From the NCBI GenBank assembly GCA_030447125.1, contig JAUJLZ010000085.1, positions 1-7,264 of the forward strand: a DNA stretch of 7,264 nt. The letters run 5' to 3'. This document shows positions 1 to 6,148 of this stretch, one piece after another; position 1 is the stretch's first letter; each line of letters begins with the position of its first letter. Made by a program: the position numbers and the translations under genes. The notes below the pieces were generated by a model. The model ran no database searches and had not been told where the DNA came from. It worked only from the letters and a program-made list of their open reading frames with translations. The DNA comes from Acidimicrobiales bacterium. Its GTDB lineage: Bacteria; Actinomycetota; Acidimicrobiia; Acidimicrobiales; CADCSY01.

Positions 1-19
1 TGCGGGTCGCCGTGGGCGC

Positions 20-934
20 CTAGCGCTGCGACCGCGGGGGGACGGGGGGAGAACCGAAGCGGATCAGGTTGCCGTCGGGGTCGCTGTGGGCCCCTTCGTC
101 GAGGCCGTACTCCGTCTGGCCCGGTGGGTGCAGACGTCCATCGACACCGGCGGCGGCCCACTCGGCGTAGAGGGCGTCGGCATCGTCCACCCAGAGGTAG
201 GCGCACGATGTCGTGGTCCGGCAGTCGACCTGGGCGACCGTGGCCAGGTGGATCTCGATGCCATCCCGCCCGGCGTAGCCGTACGAGCCGGCGTCGTCGT
301 AGGCCTCGACCTCGAAGCCGAGGCGCTCGTAGTGACGCAAGGCCCGGTGCAGGTCCTTGGTGACGAACACCGGGGCGATCCGCCGCAGCGTCGTGCCGGA
401 CGTCGACGCCGAGCCTCGCGCTTCCGGCACCGGCTCCGACGGCGGCGAGGACTGGCTTCGGTAGTGGCGCAGGAGGTCCTCGAAGTGCTCGTCGGAATCG
501 ACGGTGGCAGGTGAGCCACCGTCGACGAGCGTTTCCAAGCGGTCGAGGTGCCAGTGCCAGCCGGCGGCGTACTGGGGATCCTCGGGGTCAGGGCCGAGGT
601 GTTCGAACGCCAGCAGGGCGCCGACGTCGGACGGGCTGAGCAGGAAGCGGATGCGCCACGTCGGCTGCTCGGGCGTGTCCCCCCACTGGTAGTCGAGCTG
701 GGTCGGTTCATCCCAGGCCAGTACGGTTCCCTGGGAGCGCCCGTTCCCGTAGTCGAAGGCCATCGCACCGCCCGCCCTGGGCTCGAAGTGGGCACGGAAC
801 AGCCACCGGGCGAGCAGGTCCCCATCGGTGATGGCCTGCCACACCACTTCGGGCAGGCGGGACAACCGACGCTCGAAACGCAGGCGGATCGATGCGTTGC
901 TCTGGTCGATGAAGCCGTAGCCATCCGTCGCCAT
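20..934 (-). CDS. Fused AHSA1 (SRPBCC) / VOC glyoxalase-bleomycin-resistance-type protein
   Basis: A 304-residue two-domain protein. Residues about 15-140 read as an AHSA1/SRPBCC domain: an R-F-E-R-R-L strand, then P-E-V-V-W-Q-A-I-T-D, L-A-R-W-L, a G-x-V-L-x-W strand, and the closing G-W-H-W-H-L-D-R-L-E helix. A low-complexity Ser/Pro/Glu linker (about 157-182) leads to a VOC domain (about 185-297). That domain opens with A-P-V-F-V-T-K-D-L and H-Y-E-R-L-G-F, continues with Y-L-W-V-D-D-A-D-A-L, and ends with the D-P-D-G-N-L-I-R-F-G signature typical of Ble-like binding proteins. Both folds bind small hydrophobic ligands; the substrate is unknown. No signal peptide, so probably cytosolic. The ATG is supported by AGGAG (944-948) nine bases upstream. 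It lies 58 nt downstream of the transporter on the same strand, so it is probably cotranscribed. A resistance or xenobiotic-binding role is inference. Confidence 0.9.
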   Translation of the reverse strand: MATDGYGFIDQSNASIRLRFERRLSRLPEVVWQAITDGDLLARWLFRAHFEPRAGGAMAFDYGNGRSQGTVLAWDEPTQLDYQWGDTPEQPTWRIRFLLSPSDVGALLAFEHLGPDPEDPQYAAGWHWHLDRLETLVDGGSPATVDSDEHFEDLLRHYRSQSSPPSEPVPEARGSASTSGTTLRRIAPVFVTKDLHRALRHYERLGFEVEAYDDAGSYGYAGRDGIEIHLATVAQVDCRTTTSCAYLWVDDADALYAEWAAAGVDGRLHPPGQTEYGLDEGAHSDPDGNLIRFGSPPVPPRSQR

Positions 935-943
935 GTGCTCGCG

Positions 944-948
944 CTCCT
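944..948 (-). promoter_or_regulatory. Shine-Dalgarno of the AHSA1-VOC gene
   Basis: On the minus strand AGGAG ends nine bases before the ATG at 934. It lets the gene be translated independently of the upstream transporter cistron and supports the chosen start. Confidence 0.6.
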
Positions 949-992
949 CACGTCTCGCTGGCCGACCGGCGTGACCGTACAGGGGTCAGGGG

Positions 993-2396
993 TCAGGGGC
1001 TGGAACGCAACGTGGACGACTCCTCGAGCTCCATGCCCCTCGTCTCGGGCAGGCGCAGGAACACCAGCGTGGCCACGAGGGCCGGGACGGAGACGACCAC
1101 GGCGGCGGCGGCGAAGCTGGCGAGTCGGTCGGCCATGGCGCCGAAGACCAGGAGGCCGGCGACCGCCCCGACGACACCGATCGCCACCAACCACCCGGCG
1201 ACCCGGCCCCTGATCTCGGTGGGAAACAGCTCGTTGCCCAGTGCGGCGATGGTGGGGAGGAAGGCGTAGCCGGCCGCCACGGCCAGCAGGGCTCCGGCGA
1301 TGGTGGTGGGGAGACCGCCGGCGTAGGTGAGCATGCCCGCCAGACCGATCCCGGCCAAGGCGACGGCGGCGGTGGGCCTGCGGCCCCAGTGGTCGGCGCC
1401 CCACCGGCCGAGGAAGAGCCCGCCCAGCCCCACGGGCACGGCGGCCAGGTAGAGCGCGGCGGTGATCGCGGGCGAGACGTCGAGGATGCCCTCGGCGTAG
1501 ACGTAGATGAAGCTGTTGGCGGGACCGGTGACAAAGGCGGCGGCGAAGGCGATGGCCAGCATGGCCACCAGCCGTGACCGGCCGACCGGGTCGAGGTCAC
1601 CGACGCCGGCCCGGCTTCTGGGTCCGGGGGGATCCGCTGCCAGGCCGGCGCCGGCGCCTGCACCGGGGCCGACACCGCTGCGGTAGCGATCGGGCTCGAC
1701 CATCCACCGAGCCAGGAGCGGGAGCACCACCAGGGGAACGACCGCCAGGGCGAAGGTGCCTCGGAAGCCGAAGCTCGCAGGCACCAGGCCTCGCACCACG
1801 GCCACCAAGGCGGCGCCCAACCCGTAGCCGGCGGCGACCAGGGCGACGGCCCGGGCGCGGTCGGCGCTGGCCGTGTGCTCACCGGCGACCACCTGGGCCA
1901 CGGCGTTGGTGGCGCTGAGGAAGGGTCGACTCAAGCCAAAGGCGGCCACGAACCACCAGTAGCCGGGACTGAAGGCGCCCAACACCACCAGGGCCAGACC
2001 GAGGGCGGCGCACCCGAGCAGGACCCGGCTGCGTCCCAGTCGGTCGGCCAAGCCGGCGAGGGGCAGGGCAGCGAACGACGCCAGGCGGATGACGGCCAAG
2101 CCGATGCCGAGCACCGTGCCCGACAGACCGGCCTGCTCGGCCACCGAGGCAGCACCACCCACCTCGCCAGCCACCTCGCCACCCACCTCGCCACCCACCT
2201 CGCCAAAGGCCGCGGCCACGTCGGCCAGGGCGGCCACCGCCCCGAACTGGCCGAAGCCGGAGGCGATGGCCACGGCGGCCACGCTGACCACCGGTGCCTG
2301 CAGCCACGTGTAGAGGCGCAGCGGATCCTCGGACCCCGCCCCGTCCGTCCCACCTCCGTTCTGGCCCCGTGACCGGGGGCCGTCACCCCCGCTCAC
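993..2396 (-). CDS. Major facilitator superfamily (MFS) transporter
   Basis: A 467-residue integral membrane protein of MFS size, with about twelve hydrophobic segments in two halves. The N-terminal half runs from the first helix (about 34-62) to about 230. A charged and glycine/alanine-rich central loop (about 232-273) separates it from the C-terminal half. MFS motif A is visible as L-A-D-R-L-G-R-S-R at about 116-124 between helices 2 and 3. The second half carries the sugar-porter-like E-L-F-P-T-E-I-R-G-R (about 389-398) and a P-E-T-R-G motif near the C-terminus (about 450-454). These two motifs resemble metabolite and drug:H+ symporters, so substrate direction is open. The start is a GTG inside a long inverted repeat with no Shine-Dalgarno. 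The next in-frame GTGs fall in the first helix, so this start is the best available. An E-V-G-G tandem repeat sits at residues 66-81. Divergent from hisS; followed by the AHSA1-VOC gene. Confidence 0.92.
   Translation of the reverse strand: MSGGDGPRSRGQNGGGTDGAGSEDPLRLYTWLQAPVVSVAAVAIASGFGQFGAVAALADVAAAFGEVGGEVGGEVAGEVGGAASVAEQAGLSGTVLGIGLAVIRLASFAALPLAGLADRLGRSRVLLGCAALGLALVVLGAFSPGYWWFVAAFGLSRPFLSATNAVAQVVAGEHTASADRARAVALVAAGYGLGAALVAVVRGLVPASFGFRGTFALAVVPLVVLPLLARWMVEPDRYRSGVGPGAGAGAGLAADPPGPRSRAGVGDLDPVGRSRLVAMLAIAFAAAFVTGPANSFIYVYAEGILDVSPAITAALYLAAVPVGLGGLFLGRWGADHWGRRPTAAVALAGIGLAGMLTYAGGLPTTIAGALLAVAAGYAFLPTIAALGNELFPTEIRGRVAGWLVAIGVVGAVAGLLVFGAMADRLASFAAAAVVVSVPALVATLVFLRLPETRGMELEESSTLRSSP
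2160..2204. repeat. 12-bp in-frame tandem repeat within the MFS gene
   Basis: 3.75 copies of a 12-bp unit, CACCTCGCCACC on the plus strand; the first copy differs at one base (AGC for ACC). On the coding strand this reads as (Glu-Val-Gly/Ala-Gly) repeats at about residues 66-81, between the first two membrane helices, where an extracellular loop is expected. Because the unit is four codons, gain or loss of a copy changes loop length without breaking the frame. Confidence 0.85.
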
Positions 2397-2406
2397 GGGG
2401 CCAGAA
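2359..2406. repeat. Long inverted repeat covering the transporter start codon
   Basis: TTCTGGCCCCGTGA at 2359-2372 is the exact reverse complement of 2393-2406. Inside, after one C/C mismatch, 2374-2379 pairs with 2386-2391 around a six-base loop. The result is a 20-bp stem with a single mismatch. On the transporter mRNA the GTG start (2396-2394) is buried in the outer stem. There is no T-run on either side, so it does not look like a rho-independent terminator. Confidence 0.85.
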
Positions 2407-2412
2407 GGCTGA

Positions 2413-2433
2413 GAGGCCGAGAGGGGGCCTCGG
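2413..2433. repeat. Two overlapping, mutually exclusive short hairpins
   Basis: GAGGCC (2413-2418) can pair with GGCCTC (2426-2431). Alternatively CCGAG (2417-2421) can pair with CTCGG (2429-2433). Each leaves a seven-base loop and only one can form at a time. They lie in the transporter/hisS divergent spacer, just upstream of the transporter start hairpin. Short stems in such GC-rich DNA can arise by chance. Confidence 0.3.
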
Positions 2434-2467
2434 GGAAACGGTCAGCGGTCATGCCGGGGCCTGACGG

Positions 2468-2473
2468 TAGCCT
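2468..2473 (+). promoter_or_regulatory. Putative -10 box (TAGCCT) of the hisS-aspS operon
   Basis: TAGCCT matches the TAnnnT actinobacterial -10 pattern and would start transcription near 2480, giving a leader of about 46 nt before hisS. The same TAGCCTC heptamer occurs before the AbrB-like gene at the right end. No convincing -35 box is visible. If correct, it places the promoter inside the longer in-frame hisS extension that begins at 2451, arguing against that start. Confidence 0.4.
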
Positions 2474-2525
2474 CGCCGTCCGTGTCGCTCGCGCCCGTCC
2501 TCGTCGCTTGCCGCGCGTGAGCCCG

Positions 2526-3779
2526 ATGTCCTTCCAGGCGCCGACGGGGACTCGAGACGTGCTCCCGCCTGAGTCGGCCCGTTGGCGAGCGCTCATCGCC
2601 CGCTTCGACGCCCTCGTCGCCCGGGCCGGCTACGGCCTGGTCGTGAGCCCCATGTTCGAGGAGGTCGGCGTCTTCCAGCGGGTGGGGGAGAGCACCGACG
2701 TGGTGCGCAAGGAGATGTACGACTTCGAGGACAAGGGGGGCCGCCACCTGGCCCTGCGCCCCGAGGGCACCGCCTCGGTCGTGCGGGCCTATGTCCAGCA
2801 CCGGCCCACCCCGCCCTGGAAGGTCTGGTACTGCGCCCCCAGCTTCCGCTACGAACGCCCCCAGGCCGGGCGCTACCGCCAGCACCACCAGCTCGGGCTG
2901 GAGGCGTTGGGAGCCGAGGACCCCGAGCTCGACGTCGAGGTGATCACCTTGGCCCGCGCCCTCTACGACGACGTGGGGCTGAGCCAGGTGACGCTGGTGG
3001 TGAACTCCATCGGCGACGCCGCCTGCCGTCCCGCCTACCTCGAGCTGCTCGAGGCCTTCCTCGTCGAGCGGGACGACCAGCTGTGCGGCGAGCACCGACG
3101 GGGCGCCCGGCAGAACCCGTTGCGGGTGCTTGACTGCAAGCGCCCCGAGTGCCGGGAGGCGACGGCCGACGCGCCCCGCATCGTCGACCACCTGTGCGAC
3201 GCCTGTGCCACCCACTTCCAGGCGGTGCAAGACGGCCTCAGGGCGCTCGGCGTCGCCTTTGTCCTCGACGCCCGCCTGGTCCGGGGTTTCGACTACTACA
3301 CCCGCACCGCCTTCGAGTTCCAGGCGGCGGCCCTGGCGAGTGCCCAGAGCACCATCGGGGCCGGCGGCCGCTACGACGGCCTGGCCGAGGCGCTCGGTGG
3401 TCCGCCCACGCCCGGGGTGGGTCTGGGCATCGGCATCGAGCGGGTGCTGTTGACCTGCGATGCCGAGGACGTTCTGCCCGCGCCGGTCTCGAGCGTCGAC
3501 GTGTGGGTGGTCGACATCACCGGTAGCGGTTCCTCGGGCCAGTTGGCCTGGGCGCTGCGCCGGGCCGGCATCTCCGCCGACCGCGGCTTTGACGCCCGTT
3601 CCATGCGGGCCCAGATGAAGTTGGCCGACCGTTCGGGAGCCCGTCTGGCCCTCATCGTGGGCGACGAGGAGGCACGCTGCGGTACCGTCTCGGTCCGGGA
3701 CCTGCGTGGTGAGAACAGCGCCCAGCAGGTCGTCGCCCGCGGCGAGGTCGTCGCCCTCGTCAAGGAGCTGTTGGCATGA
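2526..3779 (+). CDS. hisS: Histidyl-tRNA synthetase (HisRS)
   Basis: A 417-residue class II synthetase that charges tRNA-His with histidine using ATP; cytosolic. Visible landmarks: the N-terminal P-T-G-T-R-D-V-L-P-P (6-15); the L-R-P-E-G-T substrate loop (77-82); motif 2 F-R-Y-E-R-P-Q with G-R-Y-R-Q-H-H-Q (107-122); N-P-L-R-V-L-D-C-K (197-205) followed by Cys209, Cys224 and Cys227; the histidine-specific L-V-R-G-F-D-Y-Y-T-R-T (251-261); and motif 3 G-V-G-L-G-I-G-I-E-R (297-306). The C-terminal anticodon-binding domain occupies about 322-415. Length is typical for bacterial HisRS. ATG 2526 gives the usual S-F-Q-A-P-T-G-T-R N-terminus. An in-frame ATG at 2451 or GTG at 2517 would only add atypical residues. 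No clear Shine-Dalgarno precedes 2526. First gene of an operon with aspS, which it overlaps by 4 nt. Confidence 0.97.
   Translation: MSFQAPTGTRDVLPPESARWRALIARFDALVARAGYGLVVSPMFEEVGVFQRVGESTDVVRKEMYDFEDKGGRHLALRPEGTASVVRAYVQHRPTPPWKVWYCAPSFRYERPQAGRYRQHHQLGLEALGAEDPELDVEVITLARALYDDVGLSQVTLVVNSIGDAACRPAYLELLEAFLVERDDQLCGEHRRGARQNPLRVLDCKRPECREATADAPRIVDHLCDACATHFQAVQDGLRALGVAFVLDARLVRGFDYYTRTAFEFQAAALASAQSTIGAGGRYDGLAEALGGPPTPGVGLGIGIERVLLTCDAEDVLPAPVSSVDVWVVDITGSGSSGQLAWALRRAGISADRGFDARSMRAQMKLADRSGARLALIVGDEEARCGTVSVRDLRGENSAQQVVARGEVVALVKELLA
3762..3767 (+). promoter_or_regulatory. Shine-Dalgarno of aspS inside the hisS 3' end
   Basis: AAGGAG with an eight-base spacer to the ATG at 3776, which overlaps the hisS TGA. 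It supports the upstream aspS start over the internal ATG at 3827 and implies coupled translation of the two synthetases. Confidence 0.65.
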
Positions 3780-5548
3780 CCCTCGCGCTTCCCAGCCCCG
3801 ATCAGCCGTCCCGCCCGGCCACCTCCATGCGCACCGACCGCTGCGGAGACCTGGGGGAGGGCGATGTCGGTCGCACCGTCTCGCTGTGCGGCTGGGTGGC
3901 CCGCCGCCGGGAACACGGCGAGCACCTGGCCTTCGTCGACCTGCGCGATCGATCGGGCCTGATCCAATGCGTGGTCGACGGAGCCTCGGAGCTGCGTTCG
4001 GAGTTCGTGGTGCGCATCACCGGCACCGTGCGCCTGCGCCCCGAGGGCACGGTCAACGAGGACCTGGCCACCGGTGCTGTCGAGGTGGGCGACTGCGAGG
4101 TCGAGGTGCTCAACCCGGCGGAGCCGCCACCGTTCCCCGTGAGCGACCGGGTCGACGCCGACGAGACCACGCGCCTGCGCCACCGCTACGTCGACCTGCG
4201 CCGAGACCGCATGCAGCGCAACCTCATGGTGCGCGCCGCCGTCACGCGAGCACTGCGCAGCGCCATGGATCGCCTGGGCTTCCTGGAGGTGGAGACGCCG
4301 CTGCTCTGGGTGCCCACTCCTGAGGGGGCGCGCGAGTTCGTCATCCCCTCCCGGCTCCAGCCCGCCAACTTCTACGTGCTGCCCCAAAGTCCCCAGCTGG
4401 CCAAGCAACTGCTGATGGTGGCCGGCGTCGACCGCTACTACCAGATCGCCCGTTGCCTGCGCGACGAGGACCTGCGGGCCGACCGCCAGTTCGAGTTCGC
4501 CCAGCTCGACCTCGAGGCCTCCTTCGTGGGCCAGGACGACGTCTTGGCCTTTGTGGCCGAGGCCGTGCTCGACGCCGCCGAGGCGGCCACCGGCGAGCGT
4601 CCCGGCGAGATCGAGCGGCTCACCTGGACCGAGGCCATGGAACGCTTCGGCTCCGACAAGCCCGACCTGCGGGCCGGCCCCGAGCTGGTCGAGCTGGGCC
4701 CGGTGTTCGCCGACACGGCCTTCCGGGCCTTCGCCGGGGCCGAGAGCATCAAGGGGCTGCGGGTCCCGGGCCAGGGCGACCTCGGGCGCAACCGCCTGGA
4801 CGCCCTCACCGAGTCGGCCAAGGACCTCGGGGCTAAGGGCCTGGTGTGGCTGCGGGTGGGCGAGGGGGCCTCCCTCGACTCCCCGGTGGCCAAGTTCCTC
4901 TCCGAGGCCGAGTGCGCCGGTCTGGTCGAGGCCGTGGCCGCCGAGCCCGGGGACCTGGTCCTGGTGGTGGCCGACGAGCGGGCGACGGCACGGGCCGTGC
5001 TGGGCCAGCTCCGCCTCGACCTGGGCCGTCCGCCGGTCAGCGAAGGGGAGCGGCGCTTCGTGTGGATCACCGAGTTCCCCCTGTTCGAGGGCCTCGACGG
5101 CGAGGGCCGGCCCGTCCCCGCCCACCACGCCTTCACCATGCCCCACCCCGACGACCTGGATCGGCTGGAGTCCGACCCGCTGTCGGTGCGATCCCAGTCC
5201 TACGACCTGGTGCTCAACGGGTGGGAGCTGGGCTCGGGCTCCATCCGCATCCACCGGGCCGACATCCAGTCGCGGATCTTCGCCCTGCTCGGCATCTCCG
5301 AGGCCGACGCCGAGGCCCGCTTCGGCTTCCTGCTGGGCGCCTTCCGCTACGGCGCCCCGCCCCACGGCGGCTTCGCCGTGGGCCTCGACCGCCTGGTGGC
5401 CATCCTCGCCGGCGAGGAGAACATCCGCGAGGTCATCGCCTTCCCCAAGACCCAGTCGGGCCTCGACCCCCTCACCGGCGCCCCCGCCCCCGTCGCCCCC
5501 AAGGTCCTGTCCGACCTCGGCATCAAGGTCCTGCCCCCGCCCGCCTGA
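3776..5548 (+). CDS. aspS: Aspartyl-tRNA synthetase (AspRS), probably non-discriminating (AspRS/AsxRS type)
   Basis: A 590-residue bacterial-type class II synthetase attaching aspartate to tRNA. Order: OB-fold anticodon-binding domain (about 33-120, with G-W-V-A-R-R-R and F-V-D-L-R-D-R-S-G); hinge with R-H-R-Y-V-D-L-R (135-142); motif 1 around F-L-E-V-E-T-P (169-175); Q-S-P-Q-L-A-K-Q (204-211); motif 2 R-D-E-D-L-R-A-D-R-Q (229-238); the bacterial GAD insertion (about 305-420); and motif 3 G-L-D-R-L (536-540). The ATG overlaps the hisS stop as ATGA and has AAGGAG (3762-3767) eight bases upstream. A second in-frame ATG at 3827 matches where the family usually begins, so the first 17 residues may be a lineage extension. 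His47 sits where non-discriminating enzymes carry His, which predicts Asp-tRNA-Asn formation needing GatCAB. Motif 2 reads R-Q-F-E-F-A-Q rather than the common R-Q-P-E-F-T-Q. Confidence 0.97.
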   Translation: MTLALPSPDQPSRPATSMRTDRCGDLGEGDVGRTVSLCGWVARRREHGEHLAFVDLRDRSGLIQCVVDGASELRSEFVVRITGTVRLRPEGTVNEDLATGAVEVGDCEVEVLNPAEPPPFPVSDRVDADETTRLRHRYVDLRRDRMQRNLMVRAAVTRALRSAMDRLGFLEVETPLLWVPTPEGAREFVIPSRLQPANFYVLPQSPQLAKQLLMVAGVDRYYQIARCLRDEDLRADRQFEFAQLDLEASFVGQDDVLAFVAEAVLDAAEAATGERPGEIERLTWTEAMERFGSDKPDLRAGPELVELGPVFADTAFRAFAGAESIKGLRVPGQGDLGRNRLDALTESAKDLGAKGLVWLRVGEGASLDSPVAKFLSEAECAGLVEAVAAEPGDLVLVVADERATARAVLGQLRLDLGRPPVSEGERRFVWITEFPLFEGLDGEGRPVPAHHAFTMPHPDDLDRLESDPLSVRSQSYDLVLNGWELGSGSIRIHRADIQSRIFALLGISEADAEARFGFLLGAFRYGAPPHGGFAVGLDRLVAILAGEENIREVIAFPKTQSGLDPLTGAPAPVAPKVLSDLGIKVLPPPA

Positions 5549-5553
5549 GACCG

Positions 5554-5576
5554 CGCCCGCCCGAGTGGGCTGGGCG
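5554..5576 (+). terminator. GC-rich hairpin after aspS, possible terminator
   Basis: CGCCCGCCC (5554-5562) can pair with GGGC-GGGCG (5567-5576, one bulged T at 5571) around a GAGT loop, six bases after the aspS stop. There is no U-run, so it would be a weak intrinsic terminator or simply an mRNA 3'-end structure, as is common in high-GC actinobacteria. Confidence 0.4.
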
Positions 5577-5603
5577 ACGGTCGGGTGAAGGTCACCAATA
5601 CGC

Positions 5604-5688
5604 ATGAAAAGAGCTAGACAGGGTCGAGCTACACGTCGTAGCGTCGCTGCGGACGAAGCACAAGGAGCACCCGGTCGAGACCGCCACC
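5604..5688 (+). pseudogene. Possible frameshifted 5' end of the following reading frame
   Basis: The frame used from 5689 is open back to a TGA at 5605 but has no ATG, GTG or TTG start in 5608-5688. An ATG at 5604 lies one frame off. Skipping one A of the AAAA run at 5607-5610 would give Met followed by K-E-L-D-R-V-E-L-H-V-V-A-S-L-R, running directly into the 5689 frame. A GAAGG lies 12 bases before that ATG. This is consistent with a one-base insertion in the A-run, either in the genome or as a sequencing error. It is inference from frame continuity only. Confidence 0.3.
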
Positions 5689-6024
5689 ATGATCAGCGGT
5701 CAAGACGTGCGGGCCTACGTCTCCCGGGTGGTCCAGGTGGCCACCGAGGGGGGGCGCTTGGCGGTTGTCGACGTCGGGGTCACCCACGAGGGCAAGATCG
5801 ACTCGCCCGGCTACAGCTGCGTCCCGGGCCCCCTGGCTGAGTCGGCTCGGGCCACGGTGGAGGAGATGGAGGCGGCCTACGCGCGGGCGAGCCGAGGCCC
5901 CAGCTGTTGGGGCTGGACACAGGGCTCAGCCACAATGGGGACCGCCGGGAAGGTGGGAAGTGACCTTGGCCAGCGGCGAAACCATTCACATAGCTGCTCA
6001 CAGCTATGCCGAACAGGGCGATGA
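5689..6024 (+). CDS. Hypothetical protein, possibly frame-disrupted
   Basis: The family is not recognised. The first roughly 70 of 111 residues use the local GC-rich codon pattern and look like real protein, with a V-R-A-Y-V-S-R-V-V-Q-V helix/strand and an E-E-M-E-A-A-Y-A-R-A helix. After about base 5900 the codons turn atypical and the sequence becomes Ser/Cys/His-rich, ending Q-L-C-R-T-G-R, which does not look like a natural C-terminus. No Shine-Dalgarno sits at a usual distance from ATG 5689; an AAGGAG at 5662-5667 is 21 bases away. Its 3' end overlaps the 5960 cistron in another frame. It may be the remains of a gene that began at 5604 and has lost frame at both ends, or a genuine small protein with a shorter real extent. 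Confidence 0.45.
   Translation: MISGQDVRAYVSRVVQVATEGGRLAVVDVGVTHEGKIDSPGYSCVPGPLAESARATVEEMEAAYARASRGPSCWGWTQGSATMGTAGKVGSDLGQRRNHSHSCSQLCRTGR
5897..5913 (+). repeat. Hairpin at the point where coding character changes
   Basis: GCCCCA (5897-5902) and TGGGGC (5908-5913) form a six-bp stem with a five-base loop. An alternative GGCTG (5911-5915)/CAGCC (5927-5931) stem would compete with it. It lies where the 5689 frame loses its coding look and before the next cistron's ribosome site. No T-run follows. Confidence 0.4.
5947..5953 (+). promoter_or_regulatory. Shine-Dalgarno GGGAAGG of the 5960 cistron
   Basis: GGGAAGG followed by a six-base spacer and a GTG codon at 5960. This defines the likely start of the small downstream cistron and separates it from the unlikely Arg/Pro-rich upstream part of the same open frame. 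Confidence 0.5.
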
Positions 6025-6121
6025 CTGGGTGTTTTTCCTGCTGCTCGAAGGCCGACCGCGCTTTGAGCTTGACATCCTGCGAATTCCAAAGGCCATCTTG
6101 GCCTCGGTGCATGGAGGATGA
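5960..6121 (+). CDS. Small hypothetical protein (53 aa), GTG start
   Basis: The family is not recognised. From GTG 5960 the frame encodes 53 residues: T-L-A-S-G-E-T-I-H-I-A-A-H-S-Y, then D-D-W-V-F-F-L-L-L-E-G, then F-E-L-D-I-L-R-I-P-K-A-I-L-A-S-V. Alternating hydrophobic residues and glycine turns suggest a small all-beta, possibly SH3-like fold ending in a short helix; this is inference. The open frame extends upstream to an ATG at 5765, but that part is Arg/Pro/Ala-rich and reads as a shadow of the 5689 frame. Codons such as ATA, ATT, TTT, CTT and CCA are unlike the neighbouring genes, pointing to recent acquisition or weak expression. A GGGAAGG six bases upstream supports the start. It overlaps the end of the 5689 frame by 65 nt and converges on the membrane-protein gene. 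Confidence 0.6.
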   Translation: MTLASGETIHIAAHSYAEQGDDWVFFLLLEGRPRFELDILRIPKAILASVHGG

Positions 6122-6138
6122 GGGTGCTTTCCCCACCC
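6122..6138. terminator. Short hairpin between convergent genes
   Basis: GGGTG (6122-6126) pairs with CACCC (6134-6138) around a seven-base loop, directly after the 5960-cistron stop and 10 nt from the end of the opposing gene. An alternative ACCC (6135-6138)/GGGT (6146-6149) stem is also possible. It could act in both directions, but the stem is short and there is no clear T-run. Confidence 0.3.
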
Positions 6139-6148
6139 GCCTGATGGG

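Noticed and set aside
64..1404. A 446-codon minus-strand frame spanning the AHSA1-VOC gene and the transporter end
   Set aside because: Arg/Pro/Ser/Thr-rich shadow frame that crosses the boundary of two well-supported genes.
2451..2525. N-terminal extension of HisRS from the ATG at 2451
   Set aside because: The extra residues do not resemble HisRS, the family N-terminus begins at 2526, and a likely promoter box lies inside the extension.
3371..5605. A 744-codon open frame on the minus strand across hisS and aspS
   Set aside because: It lies antisense to two unmistakable synthetase genes. Its His/Gly/Val/Glu-rich product is the typical mirror of GC-biased codons and shows no domain.
5628..5642. 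GCTAC-ACGTC-GTAGC inverted repeat as an operator
   Set aside because: Only five bp per arm, not positioned against a recognisable promoter, and easily expected by chance.
5765..5959. Upstream part of the 5960 open frame
   Set aside because: Arg/Pro/Ala-rich, out of frame with the better coding signal from 5689, and a ribosome site supports a start at 5960.
6069..6074. TTGACA resembling a -35 box
   Set aside because: No -10 box at a suitable distance, and it falls inside the small 5960 cistron.
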